Notes: generated from the sequence alone by a model not told the origin. Counted from the first letter of the stretch, positions 6,743 through 15,591 are shown. The stretch: DNA of 28,379 bases from Oscillospiraceae bacterium (GCA_016293265.1 JAEDEN010000020.1:1-28379); one strand, 5' to 3'. Numbers and translations are program-made.

Positions 6743-9700
6743 ATGAGAAAGCACCTAAAGAAGATGCTGAGTATGCTCATGGTCGTTTCCATGCTCATGA
6801 GCACACTGGCGACGGTTTCCTATGCAACAGAAACCCCATCCCCAGATCCTGTAACTGCTGTTGAGCTGGTTTTCGACTATCCTGAGGATGTGCCCGAAGA
6901 TGACGTTCTGATTAACGTCTATAAGGGTATTCCCTCCTGGTATTTGAAGTACGGCGCCAGCGACCTTGACGCTGTTCCTGAAGCTCTTGCCAACGCATTG
7001 AAAGAAATTAAACCCGATGCGGATGGTAAATATATTGCGGACGAGGCCGGTGGCTATTGCTACTACGTCCGCGGTGTCGAAAAGGGCGAGTATTACAACA
7101 TCATCAAGCTCTTCATCGTGAATGAAGAGGATGTTGCCGCTGGCTCCAAGACACTTCCCGTTAAGACCGGCCCCAGCGCCGGCACCGGTTTTGAGACCGG
7201 CACCAACAATCCCGTTGGTGAAAACGGTGAGACTGCTCCCGAGGGCTTTGACCAGGGCGTCCAGCACCTCGTCCCCGTTGAGGGTACCGACGAGATGGAG
7301 CACCTGCTGGGCACTGAAGAGCTGAAGGGCTATGAGCCTTTCACCACTCCCGCCTTCCGGGAAGGCCGCGCTATGTATCAGGCCACTACGCAGAACGAGA
7401 TGATGGAATTCATCGATGAGTATGCGGATGATCCGTACATGCACGTTTACAGCGCAGGCACTACCAGCAACCTGAACTATGACCTGCCTGTTCTGGTCTT
7501 CACAAAGAAGGAGATTCCTGAAGGCGCTACCATGGAAGAGGCCGCCCAGATCCTGAAGGACGGCGGTCTGCCCATCGTGTGGCAGCAGGCCCAGATCCAT
7601 CCCTATGAGCCCGCCGCCGGTGAGAGCGCCCTGGTCATGATCCAGGAGCTGTGCGGCGAGTACGGCGAAGAGATCCTGGATTCTATCGACGTCGTGATGA
7701 TTCCCCGCGTGAACGTGGAAGGCGGCTTCCTGTTCTGGCGCGGCGATTACAGCGGCACCGATATGAACCGTGACCACATGGTCGTCTCCACTGAGCAGAA
7801 CGCCATGCTGCATGACGTGTACTACAAGTTCATGCCCCATGTCGTCATCGACAACCATGAGTTCTTCTTCTCCGAGATGGGCAACTACCAGGGTGACAGT
7901 GAGAAGTTCGAGCTGAACGACTTCCAGATCACCGGTGCTACCAGCCTGAATGATGATGCTGCTGTTACCGATCTGACCGTTGAGGTGGTCGATAAGATGC
8001 ACGCGGATCTGATCGATACCGGCTTCCGTGCATTCCATTACGGCATCACCAGCAACAACCCCATTGGCCGTGCCTATTATGGCCTGACCAACGCCATTTC
8101 CATCCTGATTGAGAGCCACGGCGCTGACGGCGCTCTGTTCGCCTTCCCCCGCCGCGTCTATGGTCAGGTGGTTTCCACCAAGTCTGTCTACGAGGCTGCT
8201 GCCGAGAGAGCCGATGAGATCGTCGCCGCTGTTGACGCTGCCCGCGCAGACGTTGCCCAGAAGGGCGCTACTTATGAAGAGGATGATGTCCTGGTCCTGA
8301 AGCAGAGCGCTTCCGGCGCCAAGACCAGCCCCACCCCGCTGGATCGTTATGTTGCTGATATCTATGGCAACATTGAGAGCATTGGCAAGGAGGCCATCAA
8401 CCTCCAGGATACCATCGTTCGGTCCCGTGTCCGTCCCACCGCTTACTTTGTGGACGCTTCCGAGGAGTGGGCCGATGAGCTGTGCTACATCCTGGATCAC
8501 CACGGTGCTGAGTACTTCGAACTTCCCGCCGGTACTACTGCTGAGCTGCAGCAGTATTACTACATCGAGAAGGACGGCACCAAGAGCTGCATCGCCGACG
8601 TGCGCGAGGCTGCTGAGGTGACCTTCGCTGAAGGCGCCATCATGGTTCCCATGGATCAGCTCAGCGGCAATGTCATCGGTATGCTGATGGAGCCCGACGT
8701 TGGTGACAGCGCCCGTTACAACGGCACCCTGTTCCAGTATGGCCTCCTCAAGTATGACGAGACCACCATGAACATGCCTCTGTACCGCTACACCAAGGAT
8801 AATCCCCGCAATCTGGTTTACGGCGTTGCCGAGAATGTTGAGGACGCCATCCTCTACACCGTCGACGCTGAAGGCAATCTGGAGTACAACGTGGTTTACG
8901 AGGCTGCTCTGGCCGCTGAGCCTGTTGTGAACGATTATACCGGCAATGGCATCGACTCCTTGGCTGAGCTGAAGGAAGTCATGGGCGAGGCCGACGCTCC
9001 CGCCGCCGAGCTTGGCGTTGATGTGGGCGCACGTACCTTGAACAAGGCCGTTACCGCCACTCTGGGCCTGGATGCTGAGGGCAGCATCGTGGCCATCACT
9101 GTTACCGGCGTTGCCGAGCGCCCCGTGGTGGGCATCTCCTGGAAGAAGGATTCCATCGGCAGCGATTATAAGGGCTTTGCTGAGGCCTTTGAGCGCAATG
9201 GCGCCTACGCCGTGTTCATGCCTCAGGTCACCACCGCCGCTGAGGCCCGTGAGATCCTTGATGCGGTCAACGGCATCTTTATGACCGGCGGCGAGGACTG
9301 GAATCCCAGCCTGTATGATGAGGTTCAGTCTCCTCATGGTTCTTCCGGTTGGAACGACAAGCGTGATACCTCCGACCTGCACCTGATGCAGCAGGCCATC
9401 GCGCTGGACGTCCCCATGCTGGCTGTTTGCCGCGGCGAGCAGGGCTTCAACATCGCCATGGGCGGCGGCCTGATCCAGGACATCCCCTATTACCTGGGCC
9501 AGAAGGTCCTGGCGGGCGAAATCTCTGCGGACCGTGTGACCGGCGTTCTCTCCGGCACCCTGCCCGGCTCTGAGGCAGTTCAGGATACAGGTTACAGATA
9601 TTATAATGAGAACTACGAGCTGGTGGGCAGCACCTATGACAAGACCACCGGTACCTACATGGAAGGCAGCGGCTGCGAGGAAGGCCATCTGCGTGTTCAG

Positions 9701-12697
9701 GTGGACGGCCTGATCCACAGCGGCGGCACCGGCTACCATGTGCTGGATGCCGGGGTCGAGGGCATCGGTGTCTCCGAGAATTCCAAGTGGCTCTATGACA
9801 TCATCGGAGATACCGAGATTGATTTGGTGGCTACCGCTCACCATCAGGCCGCCAACCCCGAGAAGCTGGGCAAGGGCCTGACCGTGGTCGCCAAGTCCTC
9901 CGACGGCATCATCGAGGCCGTTGAGCATCAGGACAGCCTGTTTGCCCTGGCGCTGCAGTGGCATCCCGAGCGTGACGCCCTGGGCGACTCCCGCATGATG
10001 GACACCGACGGCGACGGCGTGAAGGATACCCCCATCGACGTCGATCAGGATATCTGCAACGCCCTGCTGGGCGCCCTGGTGGAGTACGCCGGCATTGAGG
10101 CCGAGCGTGACAGCGTGGACTATGCCCTGCTGGACTTCACCTATCCCGAGGCCATTGATCCCGAGGAAGTGACCGTTGAGCTCTACAAGGGCTTCCCCAC
10201 CAGCGCCAGCCGCTCTCTGGCCGACATGATCGACAGAGGTGAGTTGGAGGAGCTGGTTCCCAACTTCACTGATGGTGTTTATACCATCACCGAGCCCGGC
10301 ACCTACAGCTACCACATCTCCGGTGAGGGTTATTACAACATCCTGAAGCTGGTCAATGTTACCGAGCGCGACATCGCTTCCGGCGCCATCTCCATCGAGG
10401 TCACCGGCGGCGAGCTGGGCAGCAACGACGGCAAGTTCGGTGACGGCTACCAGCCCACCGTGCGTCCCTCCGCGGCTCCCGACACCTATGTGATGGATAA
10501 CCGGGACAACATGCTGGTCATCTGGCCCGACGAGATCCTGGAGCAGCACTTCACCGTCGAGCCTCAGGGCTATCAGACTCCCGCTTTTGACGGCACCGAC
10601 GCCGCCCACGAGTTCACTACCCAGGAAGAGCTGATGGCCTTCATGGCTGACCGCGATGCTTCCTGCAGCTACATGTATGCTTATTCCGCCGGCACTACCC
10701 CCAACTACAAGTTCGACATCCCCATGGCTATCTTCACCAACACGGAGATCCCCGCCGGCGCCACGCTGGAAGAGGCTGCCGCCCTGGTGAAGGCCAACGG
10801 CAAGACCACCGTTTGGTATCAGACCCAGATCCATCCCAACGAGCCCGCCTCCGGCGAGGGCGCCCTGGTTGTCATTGATGACTTCATCAACGATCCCGAG
10901 GCCAAGGCTCTGCTGGATGACATCAACGTGGTCATCGTTCCCCGCATCAACCCCGATGGTTCCTATCTGTTCAGCCGTGCCACCTACGGCGGCTTCGATA
11001 TGAACCGCGACCATATGTCCCTGAAGGCCGCTGAGCTGGCTCAGCTCCACACGGTCTACCGTATGTTTATGGCGGAAGTCGTTCTGGACGGCCATGAGTT
11101 CACCTTCTATGGTTCTGCCAGCGCCTCCGGCAAGGGCTACATGAGCAACGCCTATGACCTGGAGACCACTCCCGCCACCAGCCTGAACAATGACCCCGCG
11201 GTCACCGCTCTGGCCCTGGAGCTGTGCAGTGATACCTTCCAGGCCGCGAAGGACGCCGGCCTGCGGGTCTATCACTACGGCACCACCGTCAACAACCCCA
11301 TCGGCCGTGCTTATTTCGGCCTGTATGACTGCCTGTCCTTCCTGATCGAGACCCGCGGCATCGGCGCCGGCAAGACCAACTTCGAACGCCGTGTGTTCTC
11401 TCAGGAGACCGCTATCATGTCCTACATCAAGGGCGCTGCTGAGCGTGCCGAGGAGATCAAGGCCGCCGTGGCCGCCGCCCGCGCCGAGACCGTTGCCAAG
11501 GGCTCTGTCTATGATGAGGACGATCTGCTGTACCTGTATCAGACCAAGTCCGGCAAGACGGTCACCAAGTACACCGCCCCCAACACCCAGTACTACATGG
11601 ACGGCACCTGGAAGCAGGGCAAGGAGCAGACCCTGTCCCTGAACGACACCGGTGCCCGCACCCGTGTCCGTCCCACCGCTTATGTCATCCCCGCTGATCT
11701 GGAGAACATTGAGACCATCCTCTACATCATGGATAACCAGGGTGCCGAGTACTATGAGCTGGCTCCCGGCAGCGCCGCCAAGCTGGAGCAGTATTACTGC
11801 ATCGGCAAGCGCGCCGGAGCCCGCTATGATGTGGACATCGAGGCCGGCCTGCGCAGCTCCCAGTATGTGACCTTCGAGAATGGCGCTTATGTCTTCCCGA
11901 TGGATCAGGTGGCGGCTGACGTCATCGCCATGCTGGTGGAGCCCGATGTCACCGACTCCGTGGGCTATGACGGCACGCTGTTCCAGTACGGCGTCGTCGG
12001 CTACGACGAAGTGACCAAGGACTTCCCCCTGTACCGCTACACCAAGAATAATCCCCGCGAGACTCTGGTCAGCAACACCGGTGTTCCCATCGGCGATTCC
12101 AGCAAGCCCGCTGTCAACGACAAGGCTGACAGCTCTGACACCGGCCTGCCCTTCACCGATGTGGCTGCGAACGACTGGTATTACAGTGCCATCGCCCAGG
12201 TTTACAATAACGGCCTGATCGACGGCATCACCGCTACCAGATTTGAGCCCAATTCCGCTATGACCCGCGCCATGCTGGTCACCGCCCTGTACCGTCTGGA
12301 CGGCTCTCCCGCCGTTTCCGGCACCTTCACCTTCACTGACGTGGCTCCCACCGCCAGCTACCGCGACGCGGTCCTGTGGGGCACTGAGAAGGGTGTTGTC
12401 AAGGGCTATGACGCTGCTACCTTCGGTGGTGACGACCTGGTCACCCGCGAGCAGATGGCTGCCTTCCTGATGCGCTATGCCGCTCTGAAGGGCTATGACG
12501 TGTCCGCTTCCGCCGCCCTGGCCACCTTCACTGACGGTGCTCAGGTTGGCGCTTGGGCTGTGGAGTCTGTGGCTTGGGCCGTTGGCACCAACCTGATCTC
12601 CGGCCGCGGCAACAATGTCCTGGCTCCCCAGGGTACTGCCACCCGCGCTGAGGTCGCCCAGATCCTGGTCCGCTTCCAGGAGAACGTTGCCAAGTGA
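6743..12697 (+). CDS. secreted SLH-anchored protein with two M14 carboxypeptidase domains flanking a C26 gamma-glutamyl hydrolase-like domain
   Basis: This is a 1984-residue secreted protein. A signal peptide (MRKHLKKMLSMLMVV.., likely cut after VSYA28) is followed by an unrecognised module and M14 domain 1. Its zinc and catalytic residues are H286-x-x-E289, DMNRD (N342, R343), H372 and E457. A linker module precedes a class I glutamine amidotransferase-fold C26 domain (about 791-1110) with C896 in AVCRGEQG and H1074/E1076 in QWHPE. The first module then repeats, followed by M14 domain 2 (H1364-x-x-E1367, DMNRD at 1419, H1451, E1536) and the linker module again. Three SLH repeats (about 1802-1984) would hold it to cell-wall polymers. 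All three active sites look intact. C26 enzymes cut gamma-glutamyl bonds, and M14 enzymes remove C-terminal residues, including from gamma-linked peptides. A role on gamma-glutamyl or poly-glutamyl substrates outside the cell is inferred. AGAGGAGGT lies upstream of the ATG. Confidence 0.9.
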   Translation: MRKHLKKMLSMLMVVSMLMSTLATVSYATETPSPDPVTAVELVFDYPEDVPEDDVLINVYKGIPSWYLKYGASDLDAVPEALANALKEIKPDADGKYIADEAGGYCYYVRGVEKGEYYNIIKLFIVNEEDVAAGSKTLPVKTGPSAGTGFETGTNNPVGENGETAPEGFDQGVQHLVPVEGTDEMEHLLGTEELKGYEPFTTPAFREGRAMYQATTQNEMMEFIDEYADDPYMHVYSAGTTSNLNYDLPVLVFTKKEIPEGATMEEAAQILKDGGLPIVWQQAQIHPYEPAAGESALVMIQELCGEYGEEILDSIDVVMIPRVNVEGGFLFWRGDYSGTDMNRDHMVVSTEQNAMLHDVYYKFMPHVVIDNHEFFFSEMGNYQGDSEKFELNDFQITGATSLNDDAAVTDLTVEVVDKMHADLIDTGFRAFHYGITSNNPIGRAYYGLTNAISILIESHGADGALFAFPRRVYGQVVSTKSVYEAAAERADEIVAAVDAARADVAQKGATYEEDDVLVLKQSASGAKTSPTPLDRYVADIYGNIESIGKEAINLQDTIVRSRVRPTAYFVDASEEWADELCYILDHHGAEYFELPAGTTAELQQYYYIEKDGTKSCIADVREAAEVTFAEGAIMVPMDQLSGNVIGMLMEPDVGDSARYNGTLFQYGLLKYDETTMNMPLYRYTKDNPRNLVYGVAENVEDAILYTVDAEGNLEYNVVYEAALAAEPVVNDYTGNGIDSLAELKEVMGEADAPAAELGVDVGARTLNKAVTATLGLDAEGSIVAITVTGVAERPVVGISWKKDSIGSDYKGFAEAFERNGAYAVFMPQVTTAAEAREILDAVNGIFMTGGEDWNPSLYDEVQSPHGSSGWNDKRDTSDLHLMQQAIALDVPMLAVCRGEQGFNIAMGGGLIQDIPYYLGQKVLAGEISADRVTGVLSGTLPGSEAVQDTGYRYYNENYELVGSTYDKTTGTYMEGSGCEEGHLRVQVDGLIHSGGTGYHVLDAGVEGIGVSENSKWLYDIIGDTEIDLVATAHHQAANPEKLGKGLTVVAKSSDGIIEAVEHQDSLFALALQWHPERDALGDSRMMDTDGDGVKDTPIDVDQDICNALLGALVEYAGIEAERDSVDYALLDFTYPEAIDPEEVTVELYKGFPTSASRSLADMIDRGELEELVPNFTDGVYTITEPGTYSYHISGEGYYNILKLVNVTERDIASGAISIEVTGGELGSNDGKFGDGYQPTVRPSAAPDTYVMDNRDNMLVIWPDEILEQHFTVEPQGYQTPAFDGTDAAHEFTTQEELMAFMADRDASCSYMYAYSAGTTPNYKFDIPMAIFTNTEIPAGATLEEAAALVKANGKTTVWYQTQIHPNEPASGEGALVVIDDFINDPEAKALLDDINVVIVPRINPDGSYLFSRATYGGFDMNRDHMSLKAAELAQLHTVYRMFMAEVVLDGHEFTFYGSASASGKGYMSNAYDLETTPATSLNNDPAVTALALELCSDTFQAAKDAGLRVYHYGTTVNNPIGRAYFGLYDCLSFLIETRGIGAGKTNFERRVFSQETAIMSYIKGAAERAEEIKAAVAAARAETVAKGSVYDEDDLLYLYQTKSGKTVTKYTAPNTQYYMDGTWKQGKEQTLSLNDTGARTRVRPTAYVIPADLENIETILYIMDNQGAEYYELAPGSAAKLEQYYCIGKRAGARYDVDIEAGLRSSQYVTFENGAYVFPMDQVAADVIAMLVEPDVTDSVGYDGTLFQYGVVGYDEVTKDFPLYRYTKNNPRETLVSNTGVPIGDSSKPAVNDKADSSDTGLPFTDVAANDWYYSAIAQVYNNGLIDGITATRFEPNSAMTRAMLVTALYRLDGSPAVSGTFTFTDVAPTASYRDAVLWGTEKGVVKGYDAATFGGDDLVTREQMAAFLMRYAALKGYDVSASAALATFTDGAQVGAWAVESVAWAVGTNLISGRGNNVLAPQGTATRAEVAQILVRFQENVAK
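6861..12066 (+). repeat. internal duplication inside the surface protein
   Basis: The segment encoded by about 6861-8815 recurs, diverged, at about 10117-12066. Each copy has an N-terminal module ending in a YYNI(I/L)KL motif, an M14 domain, and a linker with RVRPTAY, GAEY(F/Y)EL, EPDV and LYRYTK. Spacing of the M14 residues is almost identical: His to Asn 56 or 57, to second His 86 or 87, to catalytic Glu 171 or 172. The C26 domain lies between the copies. Confidence 0.88.
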
Positions 12698-12729
12698 GCA
12701 TAAGGGCGTAACCCCAAAAGCCATGTAAA

Positions 12730-12766
12730 AAAAGCCCGCCATCCCAATTTGGGATGGCGGGCTTTT
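12730..12766. terminator. terminator of the surface-protein gene
   Basis: A 17-bp stem (12730-12746 with 12750-12766) has a 3-base loop, an A-run on the left and a TTTT on the right. It acts for the plus-strand gene and could also act in reverse. The sequence between it and 12897 carries no gene. Confidence 0.93.
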
Positions 12767-12897
12767 GCTGTGTTAAAACATCTTTTTTAATCCTGCTTTA
12801 TGCAATCCACGGCGTTCGGACAAGGGGCAACAGGATCCCGGGCTCTGCCGCCATGTCCGCACAGTGTTTTGGCCCTTCTCAGAAAATGGAGACGGGA

Positions 12898-12930
12898 CAA
12901 AAAGGGACGGCAAGGAACTCTCTGCCGTCC
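12898..12930 (-). terminator. terminator of the symporter gene
   Basis: On the minus strand an 8-bp stem (12923-12930 with 12905-12912) is followed by CTTTTTG. It starts about 20 bases after the symporter stop codon. Confidence 0.85.
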
Positions 12931-12950
12931 ACCTTTCATAAATTGACCTG

Positions 12951-14129
12951 TCAGGCCGTTTTCTTCCAGCCGGAAACGATCCTGTCCACGAGGATGGCGA
13001 TGGCGCCATCACCAGTGACGTTGCAGGCGGTGCCGAAGCTGTCCTGGGCCAAATAAAGAGCGATCATCAGGGCGCACATGGTTTCGTTGAAGCCCAGCAT
13101 GGATTCGATGAGACCCAAAGCCGCCATCACGGCGCCGCCGGGAACACCCGGTGCGGCCACCATGGTCACGCCCAGCATCAGCAGGAAGGGGAGGATGACA
13201 CCAAAGGAGCTGGGCATACCGGAAATGTACATGATGGCAAGGGAGCAGCTGGTGAGGGTGATGGTGCTGCCTGCCAGATGGATGGTGGCGCACAGGGGGA
13301 TAACGAAATCAGCAACCTCCGGGCTGACGCCGTTCTTTTTGGCCTGAGCCAGAGTCACGGGAATGGTGGCGGCGGAGGATTGGGTACCGATGGCGGTGGC
13401 GTAGGCGGGCAGCATGGTACGGATAAGGCGGATGGGATTCTTTCGGGCGGCGGAGCCGGCCACCACGTATTGCAGCAAAATGACCACGCAGTGCAAAAGG
13501 ATGATGAGGGCAAAGACCTTCAGAAATACGCTCATGATCTTAGCCACCTCGCCGGTAAAGGTCATGTTGGCAAAGATGCCCAGCACATGAAAGGGCAGCA
13601 GGGGAATGATGACACTTTCTATCAGCTTGGAGATGATGCGCTGAAACTCGTCAAAGGCTTTTTTCAGCACCTCTGCCCGGGTGGCGGCGATGCCGAGTCC
13701 CAGCACGAAAGAGAGAATCAGAGCGGTCATAACGCCCATGACAGCGGGCATCTCCACGGTAAAGAGGGAGCCCACTAGGGATTCTTCGGGGTTGGCGGCG
13801 CTGAAGTCAAAGATGTTGGCGCTGTTTTTCAGCAGGCTGGGGAACAGGGCCGTGTCGGTGAAATAGGCCAGGCTGCCGGCCAGAATGGTGGAGGCGTAGG
13901 CAATGCCGGCGGTGAGGGCCAGAGTCTTGCCGGCGCCCTGGCCCAACTCGGAAATGCCGGGAACCACAAAGCCGATGATGATCAGGGGAATGACAAAATT
14001 CAGAAAATTGCTGAACAGGCCGTTGAAGGTGGCCAGCACGGCGATGCCGGAGCGGGGCAGGAGCATACCCAGCAGGATTCCGCAGGCGATGGCCAGAACG
14101 AGTCTGGGAAGCAAACCAAGCTTTTTCAT
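12951..14129 (-). CDS. DAACS-family sodium/proton symporter with non-canonical binding site
   Basis: This is a 392-residue membrane transporter of the dicarboxylate/amino acid:cation symporter family (GltPh fold). Family blocks align without difficulty: hairpin 1 SSAATIPVT (251-259), PLCATIHLAGST, hairpin 2 APGVPGG (326-332) and DSFGTACNVTGDG (363-375). Aligned to archaeal GltPh, the acidic-side-chain arginine R397 is Gly366 and D390 is Tyr. The NMDGT cation motif reads HLAGS, losing N310 and D312. D394, N401 and D405 are kept (D363, N370, D374). It is therefore unlikely to be a standard aspartate/glutamate carrier, and its substrate and coupling ion are open. The start is ATG 14129, with GGAGG 11 bases upstream. 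The earlier frame start at 14198 lacks a site. The gene stands alone. The 260 bases upstream show no clear promoter. Confidence 0.9.
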   Translation of the reverse strand: MKKLGLLPRLVLAIACGILLGMLLPRSGIAVLATFNGLFSNFLNFVIPLIIIGFVVPGISELGQGAGKTLALTAGIAYASTILAGSLAYFTDTALFPSLLKNSANIFDFSAANPEESLVGSLFTVEMPAVMGVMTALILSFVLGLGIAATRAEVLKKAFDEFQRIISKLIESVIIPLLPFHVLGIFANMTFTGEVAKIMSVFLKVFALIILLHCVVILLQYVVAGSAARKNPIRLIRTMLPAYATAIGTQSSAATIPVTLAQAKKNGVSPEVADFVIPLCATIHLAGSTITLTSCSLAIMYISGMPSSFGVILPFLLMLGVTMVAAPGVPGGAVMAALGLIESMLGFNETMCALMIALYLAQDSFGTACNVTGDGAIAILVDRIVSGWKKTA

Positions 14130-14391
14130 GGATGACAGATCCTCCGTTACAGTTTTCTTTTCGTCCCTTTTGCCCGGGTGTCCTTCCACAGCGGGCAAGC
14201 GTTTTCCAACCTACCACACAAACAGCAAAAAAGCAAGGAAAAACGGCAAAGATCTTCTGGAAAATGTAAACAGGGACAAAAGAATGAAATATGTCTTTTG
14301 CTGGATTACAAATTGTAAAAAAGAGGCTGCCGAAAAAACGTATGGGGCAGGATGTTCGGAAGGAAGGATCGTTACGAAAGAAAAACATCAG

Positions 14392-14475
14392 GCTGTTGTC
14401 ACTGAGCTCAGCGTTGTCCATCCACCGGATGGAAAAACTGCCCAGCATCCTCACCTGAAGGGCCTGTTCGTTCAT
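14392..14475 (-). pseudogene. N-terminal fragment of a SARP/BTAD-type transcriptional regulator
   Basis: The minus-strand frame from ATG 14475 begins MNEQALQVRMLGSFSIRW and continues to about residue 28. This matches the usual opening of SARP-like regulators (xxVRLLGxFxIxxxGxxLxD). After that the frame turns into unrelated sequence and runs into the symporter gene in another frame. A GAGG motif precedes the ATG. I read it as a truncated relic. The match is short, so this is tentative. Confidence 0.35.
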
Positions 14476-14580
14476 AGTCTGCCTCTTTCTTCCGTATAAG
14501 TTGCCTCTTTGAATTCACCGTACCATATCCAGGAGACCCAATCAACGACAATTTGGTAACAAAACGGAAAGACGGTAAAT

Positions 14581-14597
14581 TTTACGAAGACTTTACA
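14581..14597 (+). promoter_or_regulatory. candidate Pho box upstream of pstS
   Basis: Two direct repeats, TTTACG (14581-14586) and TTTACA (14592-14597), lie 11 bases apart. This matches the TT(A/T/C)ACA repeat with 11-bp period bound by PhoP/PhoB-type regulators. A regulator of that type is encoded in the same operon. TTTACA may also serve as a -35. No obvious -10 is seen. Confidence 0.45.
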
Positions 14598-14612
14598 GAA
14601 TCCGGGTCATGA

Positions 14613-14635
14613 ACCTTACTTTTGGGAAGTAAGGT
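14613..14635 (+). promoter_or_regulatory. perfect 9-bp inverted repeat in the pst leader
   Basis: ACCTTACTT (14613-14621) and AAGTAAGGT (14627-14635) are separated by 5 bases, 60 bases before the pstS ATG. It could be an operator or an mRNA hairpin that stabilises the leader. No T-run follows. Confidence 0.5.
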
Positions 14636-14694
14636 ATGACTGTACTCAGGAAAATCCAAACAAACCATGAAACGACCAAAGGAGATCAACGGAT

Positions 14695-15591
14695 ATGAAA
14701 AAGATTTTGACCATGACTCTGACCCTTACGCTGGCCCTCGGACTGCTGGCCGGCTGCGGCAACAAAGAAGCTGCACCCTCCGCCTCCGGCACCGCCGGTT
14801 TTGACGCCTCCCGTGAGATCGGCGTTATCTCCCGTGAGGATGGCTCCGGCACGCGGGGCGCGTTTATCGAGCTTTTCGGCATCGAGCAGAAGAATGAAGC
14901 CGGCGAGAAGGTGGACTACACCACCGACGCCGCCGTTATCACGGACTCCACTTCCGTCATGATGACCACGGTGGCAGGCGACCCCTATGCCATCGGTTAC
15001 ATCTCCCTGGGCTCCATGAACGATACCGTCAAGGCCCTGTCCATCGACGGCGCCGAGGCAAGCGTTGACAACATCAAGAGCGGCACTTACAAGGTGGCCC
15101 GTCCCTTCAATATTGCCACCAAGGGCGAGCTGAGCGCTGCCGCCCAGGACTTCCTGGACTTCATCCTCAGTGCCGACGGCCAGGCCGTTGTTGAGGATAA
15201 CGGTTACATCGCTGTCTCCAACGCCCCCGCCTACGCCGGCAAGATGGATTCCGGCAAGATCGTGGTGGCCGGCTCCAGCTCTGTCACCCCCGTCATGGAA
15301 AAGCTGAAGGAAGCATATCTTGCCAGGAACAGCGGCGTCACCATTGAGGTCCAGCAGAGCGACTCTTCCACCGGTATGTCCAATACCATCGACGGCATCT
15401 GCGATATCGGCATGGCCTCCCGTGACCTGAAGGACTCCGAAGTGGAGCAGGGGCTCACCGGAACCACCATCGCCATGGACGGCATCGCTGTGATCGTCAA
15501 CAATGAAAACCCCGTCAACGGACTGACGGGTGAGCAGGTGAAGGCCATCTTTACCGGTGAGGCCACTGACTGGAGCAGCGTGGCCGGCTGA
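14695..15591 (+). CDS. pstS: phosphate-binding lipoprotein PstS, circularly permuted order
   Basis: This is the extracytoplasmic lipoprotein that captures phosphate for PstCAB. The signal peptide ends in lipobox LLAGC with Cys21. In usual PstS proteins the block (K/R)IVVAGSSSVTPVM comes first and the block ISREDGSGTRGAF comes second. Here residues 41-180 carry SREDGSGTRGAF (46-57), the STSVMMTTVAGDPYAIGYIS region and RPFNIATKGE. Residues 187-298 then carry GKIVVAGSSSVTPVMEKL, QQSDSSTGMSN, GMASRDL and end at FTGEATDWSSVAG, where an ordinary PstS would be mid-protein. Both phosphate-binding loops are present, so the fold could close as a permuted Venus-flytrap. AAAGGAG precedes the ATG. First gene of the pst-pho operon. 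Confidence 0.93.
   Translation: MKKILTMTLTLTLALGLLAGCGNKEAAPSASGTAGFDASREIGVISREDGSGTRGAFIELFGIEQKNEAGEKVDYTTDAAVITDSTSVMMTTVAGDPYAIGYISLGSMNDTVKALSIDGAEASVDNIKSGTYKVARPFNIATKGELSAAAQDFLDFILSADGQAVVEDNGYIAVSNAPAYAGKMDSGKIVVAGSSSVTPVMEKLKEAYLARNSGVTIEVQQSDSSTGMSNTIDGICDIGMASRDLKDSEVEQGLTGTTIAMDGIAVIVNNENPVNGLTGEQVKAIFTGEATDWSSVAG

Noticed and set aside
6755..12742. 1995-residue minus-strand open frame opposite the surface protein
   Set aside because: It mirrors the codon pattern of the plus-strand gene, which has a signal peptide, domains and a promoter. The antisense product shows no domain.
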